Of a stretch of 64,000 nt of DNA, positions 50,861 through 58,540 are shown piece after piece. Position 1 is the stretch's first letter. Each line of letters begins with the position of its first letter. The DNA lies in the NCBI RefSeq assembly GCF_016595235.1, contig NZ_JAENHL010000006.1, forward strand, positions 1 to 64,000, read 5' to 3'. Source of the stretch: Taklimakanibacter albus (GTDB taxonomy: Bacteria; Pseudomonadota; Alphaproteobacteria; Rhizobiales; Aestuariivirgaceae). The notes below the pieces were generated by a model, which searched no databases, was not told the origin of the DNA, and saw nothing but the letters and a program-made list of their open reading frames with translations. Made by a program: the position numbers and the translations under genes.

Positions 50861-51778
50861 TTGATTCTATTGAAATACTTCACTCATCTCCGGCGCGCTT
50901 CGGCGCTCTGCATCGGCGTGTTTTGGGCGGTCTTGATGACGCAGGCCCACGCGCAGGCGCTGACCGACGCCGCCGGCCGCGCGGTCGACCCGGGCAAGGC
51001 CGAGCGCATTCTGAGCCTCGGCCCGGACGTCACCGAGATCCTCTATGCGCTGGGGGCGGGCGATCGTGTCGTGGGCGTCGATCGCGGCAGCCGCTATCCG
51101 GAAGCGACACTAGCCAAGCCCAATGTCGGCTATCGCCGCTCGCTCTCGGCCGAGGGTGTGCTGGCGCTCGGGCCCGATCTCATCATCGCCTCCGAGGATA
51201 TCGGCCCGCCACCGGTGGTCGAGGTCCTGAAGACGACGGCCGTTCCGCTCCTCCTGGTGCCGGAGGACAATTCGCTCGAAGGCATCGAGAAGAAGATCGC
51301 GCTCATCGCCGCCGCCCTGAAGCTTGAGGAGAAGGGACGGGAGCTCGCCCAAACCGTGCGCGCTGATTTTGCCGCGGCGACGAATCTCACCGCCGCGATC
51401 CCGCCCGAGAAGCGCAAGAAGGTTGTGTTCTTCCATGGCCTCACCCGCCTGAGCGCCGCCGGCGCCGACACCGCGGCCGACGCCGTCATACACTATGCCG
51501 GTGGCATCAATCCGCTGGGCGGCATGAAGGGCTACAAGGCGGCCTCTGAGGAATTCCTGCTGAAGGCCGCGCCCGAAGTCGTTCTGTTGATGAGCGATGG
51601 CAAGGGCGGCCCGACAGCCGACTTCGTCTTCGCCAATCCGGCGCTCAAGCAGACGCCAGCCGCCCGCGACCGCGCGCTGATCGTGCTCGACGGGCCTTAC
51701 ATGATCGGCTTCGGACCGCGCACCGCGCAAGCCGTCCGCGATCTCGCCAAGGCGCTTTATCCGGAGATCGGTGACTGA
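50861..51778 (+). CDS. hmuT: Haem ABC transporter substrate-binding protein HmuT
   Basis: A 305-residue periplasmic binding protein with a signal peptide (ends AHAQA) and the HmuT pattern: RILSLGPDVTEILYALGAGD, GVDRGSRYPEATLAKPNVGY, LSAEGVLALGPDLIIASEDI and VLDGPYMIGFGPRTAQAV. The start codon is TTG at 50861 or 50870. HmuU permease and HmuV ATPase genes, which normally follow, are missing; the next gene is a convergent lysR. Transport to the cytoplasm would need components encoded elsewhere. Confidence 0.9.
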   Translation: MILLKYFTHLRRASALCIGVFWAVLMTQAHAQALTDAAGRAVDPGKAERILSLGPDVTEILYALGAGDRVVGVDRGSRYPEATLAKPNVGYRRSLSAEGVLALGPDLIIASEDIGPPPVVEVLKTTAVPLLLVPEDNSLEGIEKKIALIAAALKLEEKGRELAQTVRADFAAATNLTAAIPPEKRKKVVFFHGLTRLSAAGADTAADAVIHYAGGINPLGGMKGYKAASEEFLLKAAPEVVLLMSDGKGGPTADFVFANPALKQTPAARDRALIVLDGPYMIGFGPRTAQAVRDLAKALYPEIGD

Positions 51779-51787
51779 GTCTCTGCC

Positions 51788-52738
51788 TTATCCGTCATTT
51801 GCGCAGGCAACCAGCGCATCCCTCGCCGCCTCCGTCAGGGCGGGAAGCCGTCGGCCTTTCTGCCAGAACAGAATGTAATGGTAGAGGGAGCTTGGCTCGT
51901 AGGGACGGATTTCGAGACTGAACGCCTTGAGCTGGCTGGCCGCAAACGAATTGGTGATCGTTACGCCCAGCCCAGCCGCCAGGAAGCTCGCTTCCTGGCC
52001 GATGACATCGACTTGAATCGCGAGATAGGGCTCGATCCCCATATAGCGCAGGGCATTTTCGTTCATCTGCTGCGAGTTGAACTGCGGATCGACGTCGATG
52101 AGGGGCTCGCCTTTCATTTCCTCGGGCGTGATGATCTTCTCGCGGGAGAATCTATGGCCCGCATGGAAGACGCAGACATTGGTTGCCGTGACGAGCGGAA
52201 CCCAATCGAATATGTTTTCATCGATGGGCAGGCGCGAGAGGGCGATATCCGCGCGCCCTTCCAGGATATGCTCAGCCATCTCGTGATAGTCGCCGGATCT
52301 GATATGGACGATCATATGCGGCTGATGAGGTCGAAGCCGTTGCAAGGCTCGTGGGATCAGGTCGAGACAGAAGATATGGGGCGTGGCGATGCTCATCGTG
52401 TCGCTTTCGACGCCTTTCAGTGCCGCGACGGTTCGGGAGATCCTTTCCATCTGCACGAAGGTGGCGTCCGTGTCGCGAAACAGCATCATGGTCTGGCTCG
52501 TCGGCTGGAGCCTTCCCTTGTCCCTGAGAAATAATTGAACGCCGAGCATCGTTTCGAGCTGCTTGATTTGCTGGCTGACCGCCGGCTGGGTGATTTCCAG
52601 CATCTTCGCGGCACTGCGTTCCGAGCCCGTTCTGACGACCTCTCGAAGGATCTGCAATTGTCGGAGGGTGATGCCGGTCTTGGCTATTTCCACCATGAAC
52701 GAGGGTCCATCTTGGGTGGCCGGAAACTGGCCGGCCAT
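51788..52738 (-). CDS. LysR-family regulator of the ABC/racemase/lyase operon
   Basis: A 316-residue LysR regulator (a second ATG at 52696 would remove 14 residues). The helix-turn-helix is ITLRQLQILREVVRTGSERS and AAKMLEITQPAVSQQIKQLE, with a C-terminal effector domain. The C-terminal region resembles the OccR/NocR-like opine or D-amino-acid group only loosely. It is divergent from a six-gene transport and catabolism operon with a nested dyad between them. Confidence 0.88.
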   Translation of the reverse strand: MAGQFPATQDGPSFMVEIAKTGITLRQLQILREVVRTGSERSAAKMLEITQPAVSQQIKQLETMLGVQLFLRDKGRLQPTSQTMMLFRDTDATFVQMERISRTVAALKGVESDTMSIATPHIFCLDLIPRALQRLRPHQPHMIVHIRSGDYHEMAEHILEGRADIALSRLPIDENIFDWVPLVTATNVCVFHAGHRFSREKIITPEEMKGEPLIDVDPQFNSQQMNENALRYMGIEPYLAIQVDVIGQEASFLAAGLGVTITNSFAASQLKAFSLEIRPYEPSSLYHYILFWQKGRRLPALTEAARDALVACANDG

Positions 52739-52799
52739 TAAGTCCAGCTTATACTCGGATATGGCCTACTGGCTATCTGAATGAGCCTGAAGGCAAGAG

Positions 52800-52836
52800 T
52801 ATAAGTACGGATTATCAAGAAATAATCTTGCTTATA
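52800..52836. promoter_or_regulatory. Nested LysR-type dyad before the ABC operon
   Basis: Outer arms TATAAG (52800-52805) and CTTATA (52831-52836) and inner arms GATTAT (52810-52815) and ATAATC (52822-52827) share nearly the same centre. The AT-rich, T-N11-A-like symmetry suits a LysR binding site. It lies 62-98 bp upstream of the lysR start and 114-150 bp before the ATPase gene. Confidence 0.55.
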
Positions 52837-52949
52837 AATTGACGTGCGCCAAAGCAGCAGGCAATTCTTGTCCCACGGTCCGACGCGACAGGGGCGGGAC
52901 GCCCCGGCAAAAAATCGAAAATTGAGACCACTAGGGATGGTGCAGCTTC

Positions 52950-53780
52950 ATGCGTGCAGCAATTGCTACGTCGTTGCCTGAATCGCAGATCGCTCCGGCG
53001 GCCGGCGGCGTCCAGGCGCGCGGCATCGAAAAGCGGCTGGGCAATGTCGAGGTGTTGCGCGGCGTGACTCTCGACGTCGCTGCCGGCGAGATCGTCGCGA
53101 TCCTCGGCAGCAGCGGGTCGGGCAAGAGCACCTTCCTGCGCTGCGTAAATCTCCTGACCCTTCCTGATCGGGGCGATATCTGGGTTCACGGCGAACACCT
53201 CAGGCTCCGTCCGATATCGGAACGCGATTCCGAGCCGAGGATACTCGATCACGATCAGGTTCGGCGGGTTCGCGCCTCCATCGGCATGGTGTTCCAGAAC
53301 TTCAATCTCTGGCCGCATATGACCGTGCTCGAGAATGTTTCGGCGGGGCCTGTCCTGGTCAATCGGCTCACCCGAAAGGCCGCCACCGAGCTCGGGCGCG
53401 GGTATCTCGCGAAGGTTGGCCTCTCCGACAAGGCCGGCTCCTATCCGCGTCATTTGTCGGGCGGCCAGCAGCAGCGCGTCGCCATTGCGCGGGCGCTGGC
53501 GATGGAACCGAAGCTCCTTCTCTTCGACGAACCGACCTCGGCCCTCGATCCGGAGCTGGTGGGGGAGGTTCTCCGCGTGATGACCGCGCTCGCGGGAGAG
53601 GGGCGCACGATGATGATCGTCACCCATGAAGTCGCCTTCGCGCGCGAGGTTTCAAGCCGGGCGGCTTTCATGCATCAGGGGCGCATCGAAGAGGAAGGAT
53701 CGAGCCCGGCGTTTTTCTTGAACCCCACTTCGGCCAGCCTCCGCCGCTTCCTCACGGCGCATGATGAAAGGCATTCGTGA
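52950..53780 (+). CDS. Polar amino-acid-type ABC transporter ATP-binding protein
   Basis: A 276-residue ATPase of the HisP/GlnQ type: Walker A LGSSGSGKSTFLRCVN, signature [20 protein letters not shown], Walker B LLFDEPTSALDPELVG and switch VTHEVAFA. GMVFQNFNLWPHMTVLEN is the typical Q-loop of amino-acid importers. The N-terminal 25 residues extend beyond the usual domain. It is the first gene of a probable six-gene operon and overlaps the next gene. Confidence 0.92.
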   Translation: MRAAIATSLPESQIAPAAGGVQARGIEKRLGNVEVLRGVTLDVAAGEIVAILGSSGSGKSTFLRCVNLLTLPDRGDIWVHGEHLRLRPISERDSEPRILDHDQVRRVRASIGMVFQNFNLWPHMTVLENVSAGPVLVNRLTRKAATELGRGYLAKVGLSDKAGSYPRHLSGGQQQRVAIARALAMEPKLLLFDEPTSALDPELVGEVLRVMTALAGEGRTMMIVTHEVAFAREVSSRAAFMHQGRIEEEGSSPAFFLNPTSASLRRFLTAHDERHS

Positions 53781-54442
53781 CGATGGACGGCTTCGTCATG
53801 CAGTTCGTTGAAGGGCTGAAAACCACGGTCCTGCTCGCCCTCGTCAGCGGAGCGCTCGGCATGATCGTCGGCCTGCTGGCGGCCGCCGCCAAGCTGTCGC
53901 GCTTTGCACCTCTCCGCGTCGTGGTCGGCGCCTATACGACGATCGTCCGGGGCGTCCCCGAACTGCTCATCATCCTCTTGATCTATTTCGGCGGCACCGT
54001 CGCCATCAGCTCGTTCGTCGGGCGCTATGTCGAAATCAATGCTTTCTCGGCGGGTGTGCTGGCCCTGACGATCGTGTTCGGCGCCTACACGGCCGAGATT
54101 TTCCGGGGCGCCGTCCTCAGCATATCGCGCGGGCAGATCGAGGCTGCGCGGTCGCTCGGGCTGCATCCGTGGCAGACCTGGCTGTTGATCATTCTGCCGC
54201 TGATGATGCGCATCGCGCTGCCGGCGCTCGGCAATCAATGGTTTTCCCTGATCAAGGAAACATCTCTCATCTCGATCGTCGGCCTGACCGACATCATGCG
54301 GGTCGCCGCCGTCGGCGCGGGATCGATGCGGGCGCCCTTGACCTTCTATCTGGCGGCATCGGCGCTGTATCTGTTTCTGACCAGCCTGGCGCTTGTGGTG
54401 TTCAACCTGCTCGAGCGGCGCTTTGCCGTTCGCGGGCATTGA
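53777..54442 (+). CDS. Amino-acid ABC transporter permease (first)
   Basis: A 221-residue HisM/HisQ-type permease with about five transmembrane helices and the motif EAARSLGLHPWQTWLLIILP (EAA loop). GVPELLIILLIYFGG is the family's periplasmic turn. It starts with GTG overlapping the ATPase stop; an ATG at 53783 is also possible. It pairs with the second permease to form the channel. Confidence 0.9.
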   Translation: MTMDGFVMQFVEGLKTTVLLALVSGALGMIVGLLAAAAKLSRFAPLRVVVGAYTTIVRGVPELLIILLIYFGGTVAISSFVGRYVEINAFSAGVLALTIVFGAYTAEIFRGAVLSISRGQIEAARSLGLHPWQTWLLIILPLMMRIALPALGNQWFSLIKETSLISIVGLTDIMRVAAVGAGSMRAPLTFYLAASALYLFLTSLALVVFNLLERRFAVRGH

Positions 54443-54454
54443 GGGAGCATCGTC

Positions 54455-55186
54455 ATGGATGCCGAACTGCTCCTCACCAGCATGATGACCCTCGCTTCCG
54501 GGATTCCGCTGACGCTGATCCTGACCTTGGCGTCCCTCGTCATTGGCCTGGTTCTTTCCGTGCCTTTGGCGTTCCTGCGGACTTCCGGAAACAAGTATTT
54601 TTCACTGCCGGTGCTCGCCTACACCTATGTGTTCCGCGGAACGCCGCTGCTCGTCCAGCTCTTCATCATCTACTACGGTCTCGGCCAGATCGAGTTCATA
54701 CGGTCGAGTGGCCTCTGGTACGTTCTGCGCGATCCGTTCTGGTGTTCGCTTCTCGCTTTCTCGCTGAACAGCGCCGCCTATACGACCGAGGTCTTCCGGG
54801 GCGGGATCCTCGCCGTACCGTCAGGCATGATCGATGCGGCGCAGGCGATCGGCATGACGCCGCTCCAGCAGAAGCGCAAGATCATCTTGCCGATCGCCTT
54901 CCGAGGCGTTCTTCCTTCCTATGTCAATGAGGTCATCGCCCTCTTGAAGGCGAGCTCGCTCGCCAGCACCGTGACGCTGCTCGAGATCACCGGACTTTCG
55001 AGAAAGCTCGTTTCGGAGACTTTTGCGCCTTACGAGATTTTCATCGCCGCCGGCATTCTCTATCTCGGCCTGACTTCCATCTTCACCAGTGGCTTCCGTG
55101 TACTGGAGACCCGTTGGTTGAACGCGCCGCCGAAGCAGGCCGCACCGGACGGCATCATCGCGAAACAGGTGGTCCATGGATCGTGA
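54455..55186 (+). CDS. Amino-acid ABC transporter permease (second)
   Basis: A 243-residue permease of the same family, with FRGTPLLVQLFIIYYGLGQI, AYTTEVFRGGILAVPSGMID and the EAA loop DAAQAIGMTPLQQKRKIILP. Two different permeases, one ATPase and one binding protein make a complete importer. It overlaps the racemase-like gene by 11 bp. Confidence 0.9.
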   Translation: MDAELLLTSMMTLASGIPLTLILTLASLVIGLVLSVPLAFLRTSGNKYFSLPVLAYTYVFRGTPLLVQLFIIYYGLGQIEFIRSSGLWYVLRDPFWCSLLAFSLNSAAYTTEVFRGGILAVPSGMIDAAQAIGMTPLQQKRKIILPIAFRGVLPSYVNEVIALLKASSLASTVTLLEITGLSRKLVSETFAPYEIFIAAGILYLGLTSIFTSGFRVLETRWLNAPPKQAAPDGIIAKQVVHGS

Positions 55187-56294
55187 GGAGCTCATGGGCG
55201 AGACCGCGTGGCGCGAGATCAGCCTGTCGGCGATCGCCTCCAATTGTCGCGCCGTCAGAGCGGCGGTCGGAACCGGCACGAAGATCTTCGCCTGCCTGAA
55301 GCACGACGCCTATGGATGCGGGGCGGAGAGGGCGGCCGCCATCCTGATGAAGGAAGGTGTCGACGCCTTCGGTGTGGTTTCCTTGGCCGACGCGGCGTCG
55401 GTGCGCAGAGGAGCGCCGGGCAAGCCGATCCTCATGTATCCGGGCATTGGCCCCTGGAATGTTGATCTCGTTCAGGATCTCGACCTGACGATCTCGATCT
55501 CCGGGGAAGAGGATCTGGCGGGTTGGGTCTTAACCGGCAGGCCCTTGCGCGCCTTCGTGAAGGTGGATGTCGGGCTCTGGCGCAATGGCGCCGCGCCCTC
55601 GCAGATCGCCCGGCTGCTCGAAATCTGCGCCGCGCACGGCAATCTCGTGATCGACGGGCTTTACGCGCATCTCAGCGAATTCGGTGTTGCCGGCTCATCG
55701 GCGGTGGAGCAGTTCGCGCGGCTGACGACCCTGCTGGGCGATCTCGAACGCGGCGGGCGCCTTCCCGAAACGGTCATGATATCGAGCAGCGACAGCCTGC
55801 TGTCGCATCCGGAAATGGATATGGATGCGATCGATCCCGGAACGCTCCTGTTCGGATTGACCGGATCGCATCACGGACGCCGGAGCATATCCGTGCATCC
55901 GGCGCTCACGGCGATCAAGGCGCGCATCATCGCGATCAAGCAATGTGGCGACAGCATGGGGCCGCCGCCGGCCTTGCCCGGATACCGGAAAGACATGCGG
56001 CTTGCGGTGCTCGGGATCGGCTGGGGACAGGGACTCCCTCGCCATCTGCGGCCCGGGATCTCGGCTCTCGTCAAAGGTAAGCGCGTGCCGATCGTACCGC
56101 CGGCACATCTCGAACATCTACGCATCGACATCACGGAGCTGCCCACGGCAGAGCTCGGCGACGAAGTGCTCCTGCTGGGAAGTTCAGGCACGGATCGCGT
56201 CACGCTTGCGGAACTCGCCGCGGCCTGGGGCACGGACGAAGTCGGCGTCAGCTGCGGCCTGGGCGGCAATCTCGGTCGGATTTACGTCACTTGA
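55176..56294 (+). CDS. Alanine-racemase-like PLP protein with divergent C-terminal domain
   Basis: A 372-residue fold-type III PLP protein. The PLP lysine is seen in FACLKHDAYGCGAERAA (usually K-x-DAYGHG); GLYAHLSEFG, VMISSSDSLLSHPEMDMDAI and DPGTLLFGLTG follow the barrel. The C-terminal catalytic region is unusual: the tyrosine-containing segment and the R-I-C-M-D-Q motif of alanine racemases are replaced (GIGWGQGLPRHLRPG; VPPAHLEHLRIDITELP). It probably acts on a different amino acid. The start may be 55176 or the ATG at 55194, which follows GAGGAG. Confidence 0.8.
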   Translation: MDREELMGETAWREISLSAIASNCRAVRAAVGTGTKIFACLKHDAYGCGAERAAAILMKEGVDAFGVVSLADAASVRRGAPGKPILMYPGIGPWNVDLVQDLDLTISISGEEDLAGWVLTGRPLRAFVKVDVGLWRNGAAPSQIARLLEICAAHGNLVIDGLYAHLSEFGVAGSSAVEQFARLTTLLGDLERGGRLPETVMISSSDSLLSHPEMDMDAIDPGTLLFGLTGSHHGRRSISVHPALTAIKARIIAIKQCGDSMGPPPALPGYRKDMRLAVLGIGWGQGLPRHLRPGISALVKGKRVPIVPPAHLEHLRIDITELPTAELGDEVLLLGSSGTDRVTLAELAAAWGTDEVGVSCGLGGNLGRIYVT

Positions 56295-56327
56295 AATTCA
56301 ACCTGACCAAAAATAGGGGAGTGAAAC

Positions 56328-57176
56328 ATGAAGAAACATGGTTTCGTTGTCGCGGTCGCCGCCGTTCTGATGAGCATCGGCCTCGCGCAGGCGAGTGAGC
56401 GCAAGGCGATCACGATCGCAGCGGAGGGCGCCTCGCCGCCCTGGGACTATATCGACGCGAACGGGCAGCTTGTCGGCTTCGATGTCGACGTGGGCAAGGA
56501 TCTCTGTGCGCGCATGAAGATGGAGTGCAAATTCGTCCCGCAGGACTGGGACGGCATCATTCCCGGCCTCCTGGTGAAGAAATACGATGCCATCATCTCC
56601 GGCATGTCGATAACCGAGAAACGCAAGAAGTCGATCGCCTTCTCGATCCCTTATGCCGTGGCGCCGAACGGGATCGTCATGCGCAAGAGCATTCCCGTAC
56701 CGCCAATGGACTCCGCGGCCAAGCTCGATCTCACCGAAATGGATGCGGCAAAGCAGGAGACGATTGCGAAGCTCAAGGAAAGCGTGACCGGCAGAACCCT
56801 GGGCGTGCTGCGCTCATCGAATTCCGAGGTGGTCGTGAATGAGCTGTTCGGAGATGTGGCGACGGTGCGCAGCTATGACAGCCAGGAGAACATCCAGCTG
56901 GACATCATCTCGGAGCGTATCGATGGCGGGCTCGGTGACTATCTCACCTGGAAGCAGTTCCTCGACTCGCCTGAAGGCAAGGATGTGGCGTTCTTCGGTC
57001 CGCAACTTGACGGCGGTCCCTGGGGGCCAGGTGCCGGCATTGGTCTGCGCAAGGAGGATACGGACCTGATCGCCGCCTTCGACAAGGCGCTTCGCGAGAG
57101 CATCGCCGACGGCACGCTCGCCAAGCTCAGTGTGAAATGGTTCGGGGTCGATATAGCGCCGCGGCTCAAGAACTAG
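56328..57176 (+). CDS. Amino-acid-type ABC transporter substrate-binding protein
   Basis: A 282-residue periplasmic binding protein of family 3 (PBPb): signal peptide (ends GLAQA), then EGASPPWDYIDANGQLVGFD, VDVGKDLCARMKMECKFVPQ, DWDGIIPGLLVKKYDAIISG and MSITEKRKKSIAFSIPYAVA, ending in the C-lobe DFA-like AFDKALRESIADGTLAKLSV. It completes the importer. The family binds polar amino acids, opines or related compounds. Confidence 0.92.
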   Translation: MKKHGFVVAVAAVLMSIGLAQASERKAITIAAEGASPPWDYIDANGQLVGFDVDVGKDLCARMKMECKFVPQDWDGIIPGLLVKKYDAIISGMSITEKRKKSIAFSIPYAVAPNGIVMRKSIPVPPMDSAAKLDLTEMDAAKQETIAKLKESVTGRTLGVLRSSNSEVVVNELFGDVATVRSYDSQENIQLDIISERIDGGLGDYLTWKQFLDSPEGKDVAFFGPQLDGGPWGPGAGIGLRKEDTDLIAAFDKALRESIADGTLAKLSVKWFGVDIAPRLKN

Positions 57177-57245
57177 CCGGCAATCAATGCACCGGTGGCG
57201 CCCGCCAGGGCGCCATCATCTTTGTTGACTCAAGGGCTTCTTAGC

Positions 57246-58481
57246 ATGTCTTCGCCTTTCACTCTCGCTGTAACCGGGCAGTCGCTCATTCTGCATGATG
57301 TACGCCACGTCACCGATCATGGTTTTGCCGCCGTCAAGGAGCTGACCCGGAAGGCCGATGTCGCCTTCACCAATCTCGAGACGACCATTCTTGGCCGGCA
57401 CGGCGGCTGGCCGTTGAAGGGATCGGCTTTTGGTTGCTCGCCGGTGGCTGTGCTGGATTGCTTGAAGGATATCGGCTTCGACGCCCTGGCGCTTTCCAAC
57501 AACCACGCCTTCGATCTTGGTCCCTCCGGTGTGTTGTCCACGCTCGAGGAAGTGGCCCATCGCGACTTTCTCCATGCCGGCACCGGGGTCGATGCCGCCG
57601 GCGCGCGCCGGGCGGGAGTGAAGAAGATCAATAACCGCAAAGTCGCGCTTGTCGCGATGGATGCGGGCCCCGGACCGGCGATTATGTACGCCGACAATGC
57701 GACGAAGACGAGGCCGGCGCGGCCGGGAGTGAACAAGCTCGACGTGTCTCGTGTGTTCGAGGTCGATGATGGAAATTTCGCGAATCTCGTTTCGATCCAG
57801 GAGACGTTCCAGAGCAACCCGATGGAACGCGCCAATTACGGCCAGCCGGATGATCCGCTCGAATTGACATCACCTGACGAGATCGACTTCTACGGAACGA
57901 TCTTTCGAAGGTCGCCCGCGAACTGCCGCCGGATCGTCATCGACCAGGCGAGCTTGCAGGGGCAGCTCGATACCATCCGCAAGGCCGCATCGGACGGGGC
58001 CTTCGTCATCGCCTATCTTCACCACCACCACTGGGAGCCCAGCTGGCGCGATGTTCCCCAGTGGGTTCAGCTCTTTGCGCGATGCTGCGTCGATGCGGGC
58101 GCGAATGTATTCGTCAGTCACGGCGCGCCGGTGCTGCAGCCGGTCGAAATCTATCGTGGCGCGCCGATCTTCTTCGGGCTCGGGAACTTCCTGTTCCATC
58201 TGCCCGAAGGCGAGGACGATTGGGCATCTCCGGATGTCTGGAAAAGCGTGGTGGCGACGTGTTCTTTCGGCGACAAGGGGCAGATATGCTCGATCGACCT
58301 CGTGCCGGTCGTCCTGGGCGGGGAGCAGGGATTGCAGGAACGTAATTATCACGAGCGTCTCGTTCCGCTGCCCGCGTCAGCCGCTCTCGCCCGCAGCATG
58401 ATCGAGGACCTGGCCGAGCGCTCCGCGAACCATGGCACCAGTCTGCGGGTTGTGGGGGATCGGGGGATCATCTCGATATAG
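57246..58481 (+). CDS. CapA-family (poly-gamma-glutamate type) metallophosphatase-fold protein
   Basis: A 411-residue protein from ATG 57246. CapA/PgsA-type motifs are ADVAFTNLETTIL, LSNNHAFDLGPSGVLSTLE, AYLHHHHWEPSWRDVP, VSHGAPVLQPVEIY and FFGLGNFLFHLP, with the asparagine/histidine pattern of a metal site. CapA homologues take part in poly-gamma-glutamate synthesis or act as phosphoesterase-like hydrolases. No export signal or membrane anchor is seen, unlike many CapA proteins, so a cytoplasmic catabolic hydrolase is possible. Confidence 0.85.
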   Translation: MSSPFTLAVTGQSLILHDVRHVTDHGFAAVKELTRKADVAFTNLETTILGRHGGWPLKGSAFGCSPVAVLDCLKDIGFDALALSNNHAFDLGPSGVLSTLEEVAHRDFLHAGTGVDAAGARRAGVKKINNRKVALVAMDAGPGPAIMYADNATKTRPARPGVNKLDVSRVFEVDDGNFANLVSIQETFQSNPMERANYGQPDDPLELTSPDEIDFYGTIFRRSPANCRRIVIDQASLQGQLDTIRKAASDGAFVIAYLHHHHWEPSWRDVPQWVQLFARCCVDAGANVFVSHGAPVLQPVEIYRGAPIFFGLGNFLFHLPEGEDDWASPDVWKSVVATCSFGDKGQICSIDLVPVVLGGEQGLQERNYHERLVPLPASAALARSMIEDLAERSANHGTSLRVVGDRGIISI

Positions 58482-58540
58482 GCAGTCCTTGCTTGCCGGT
58501 CACGGATATCGGAATCTGGCCTGAGATTCGGGAGAACCAG

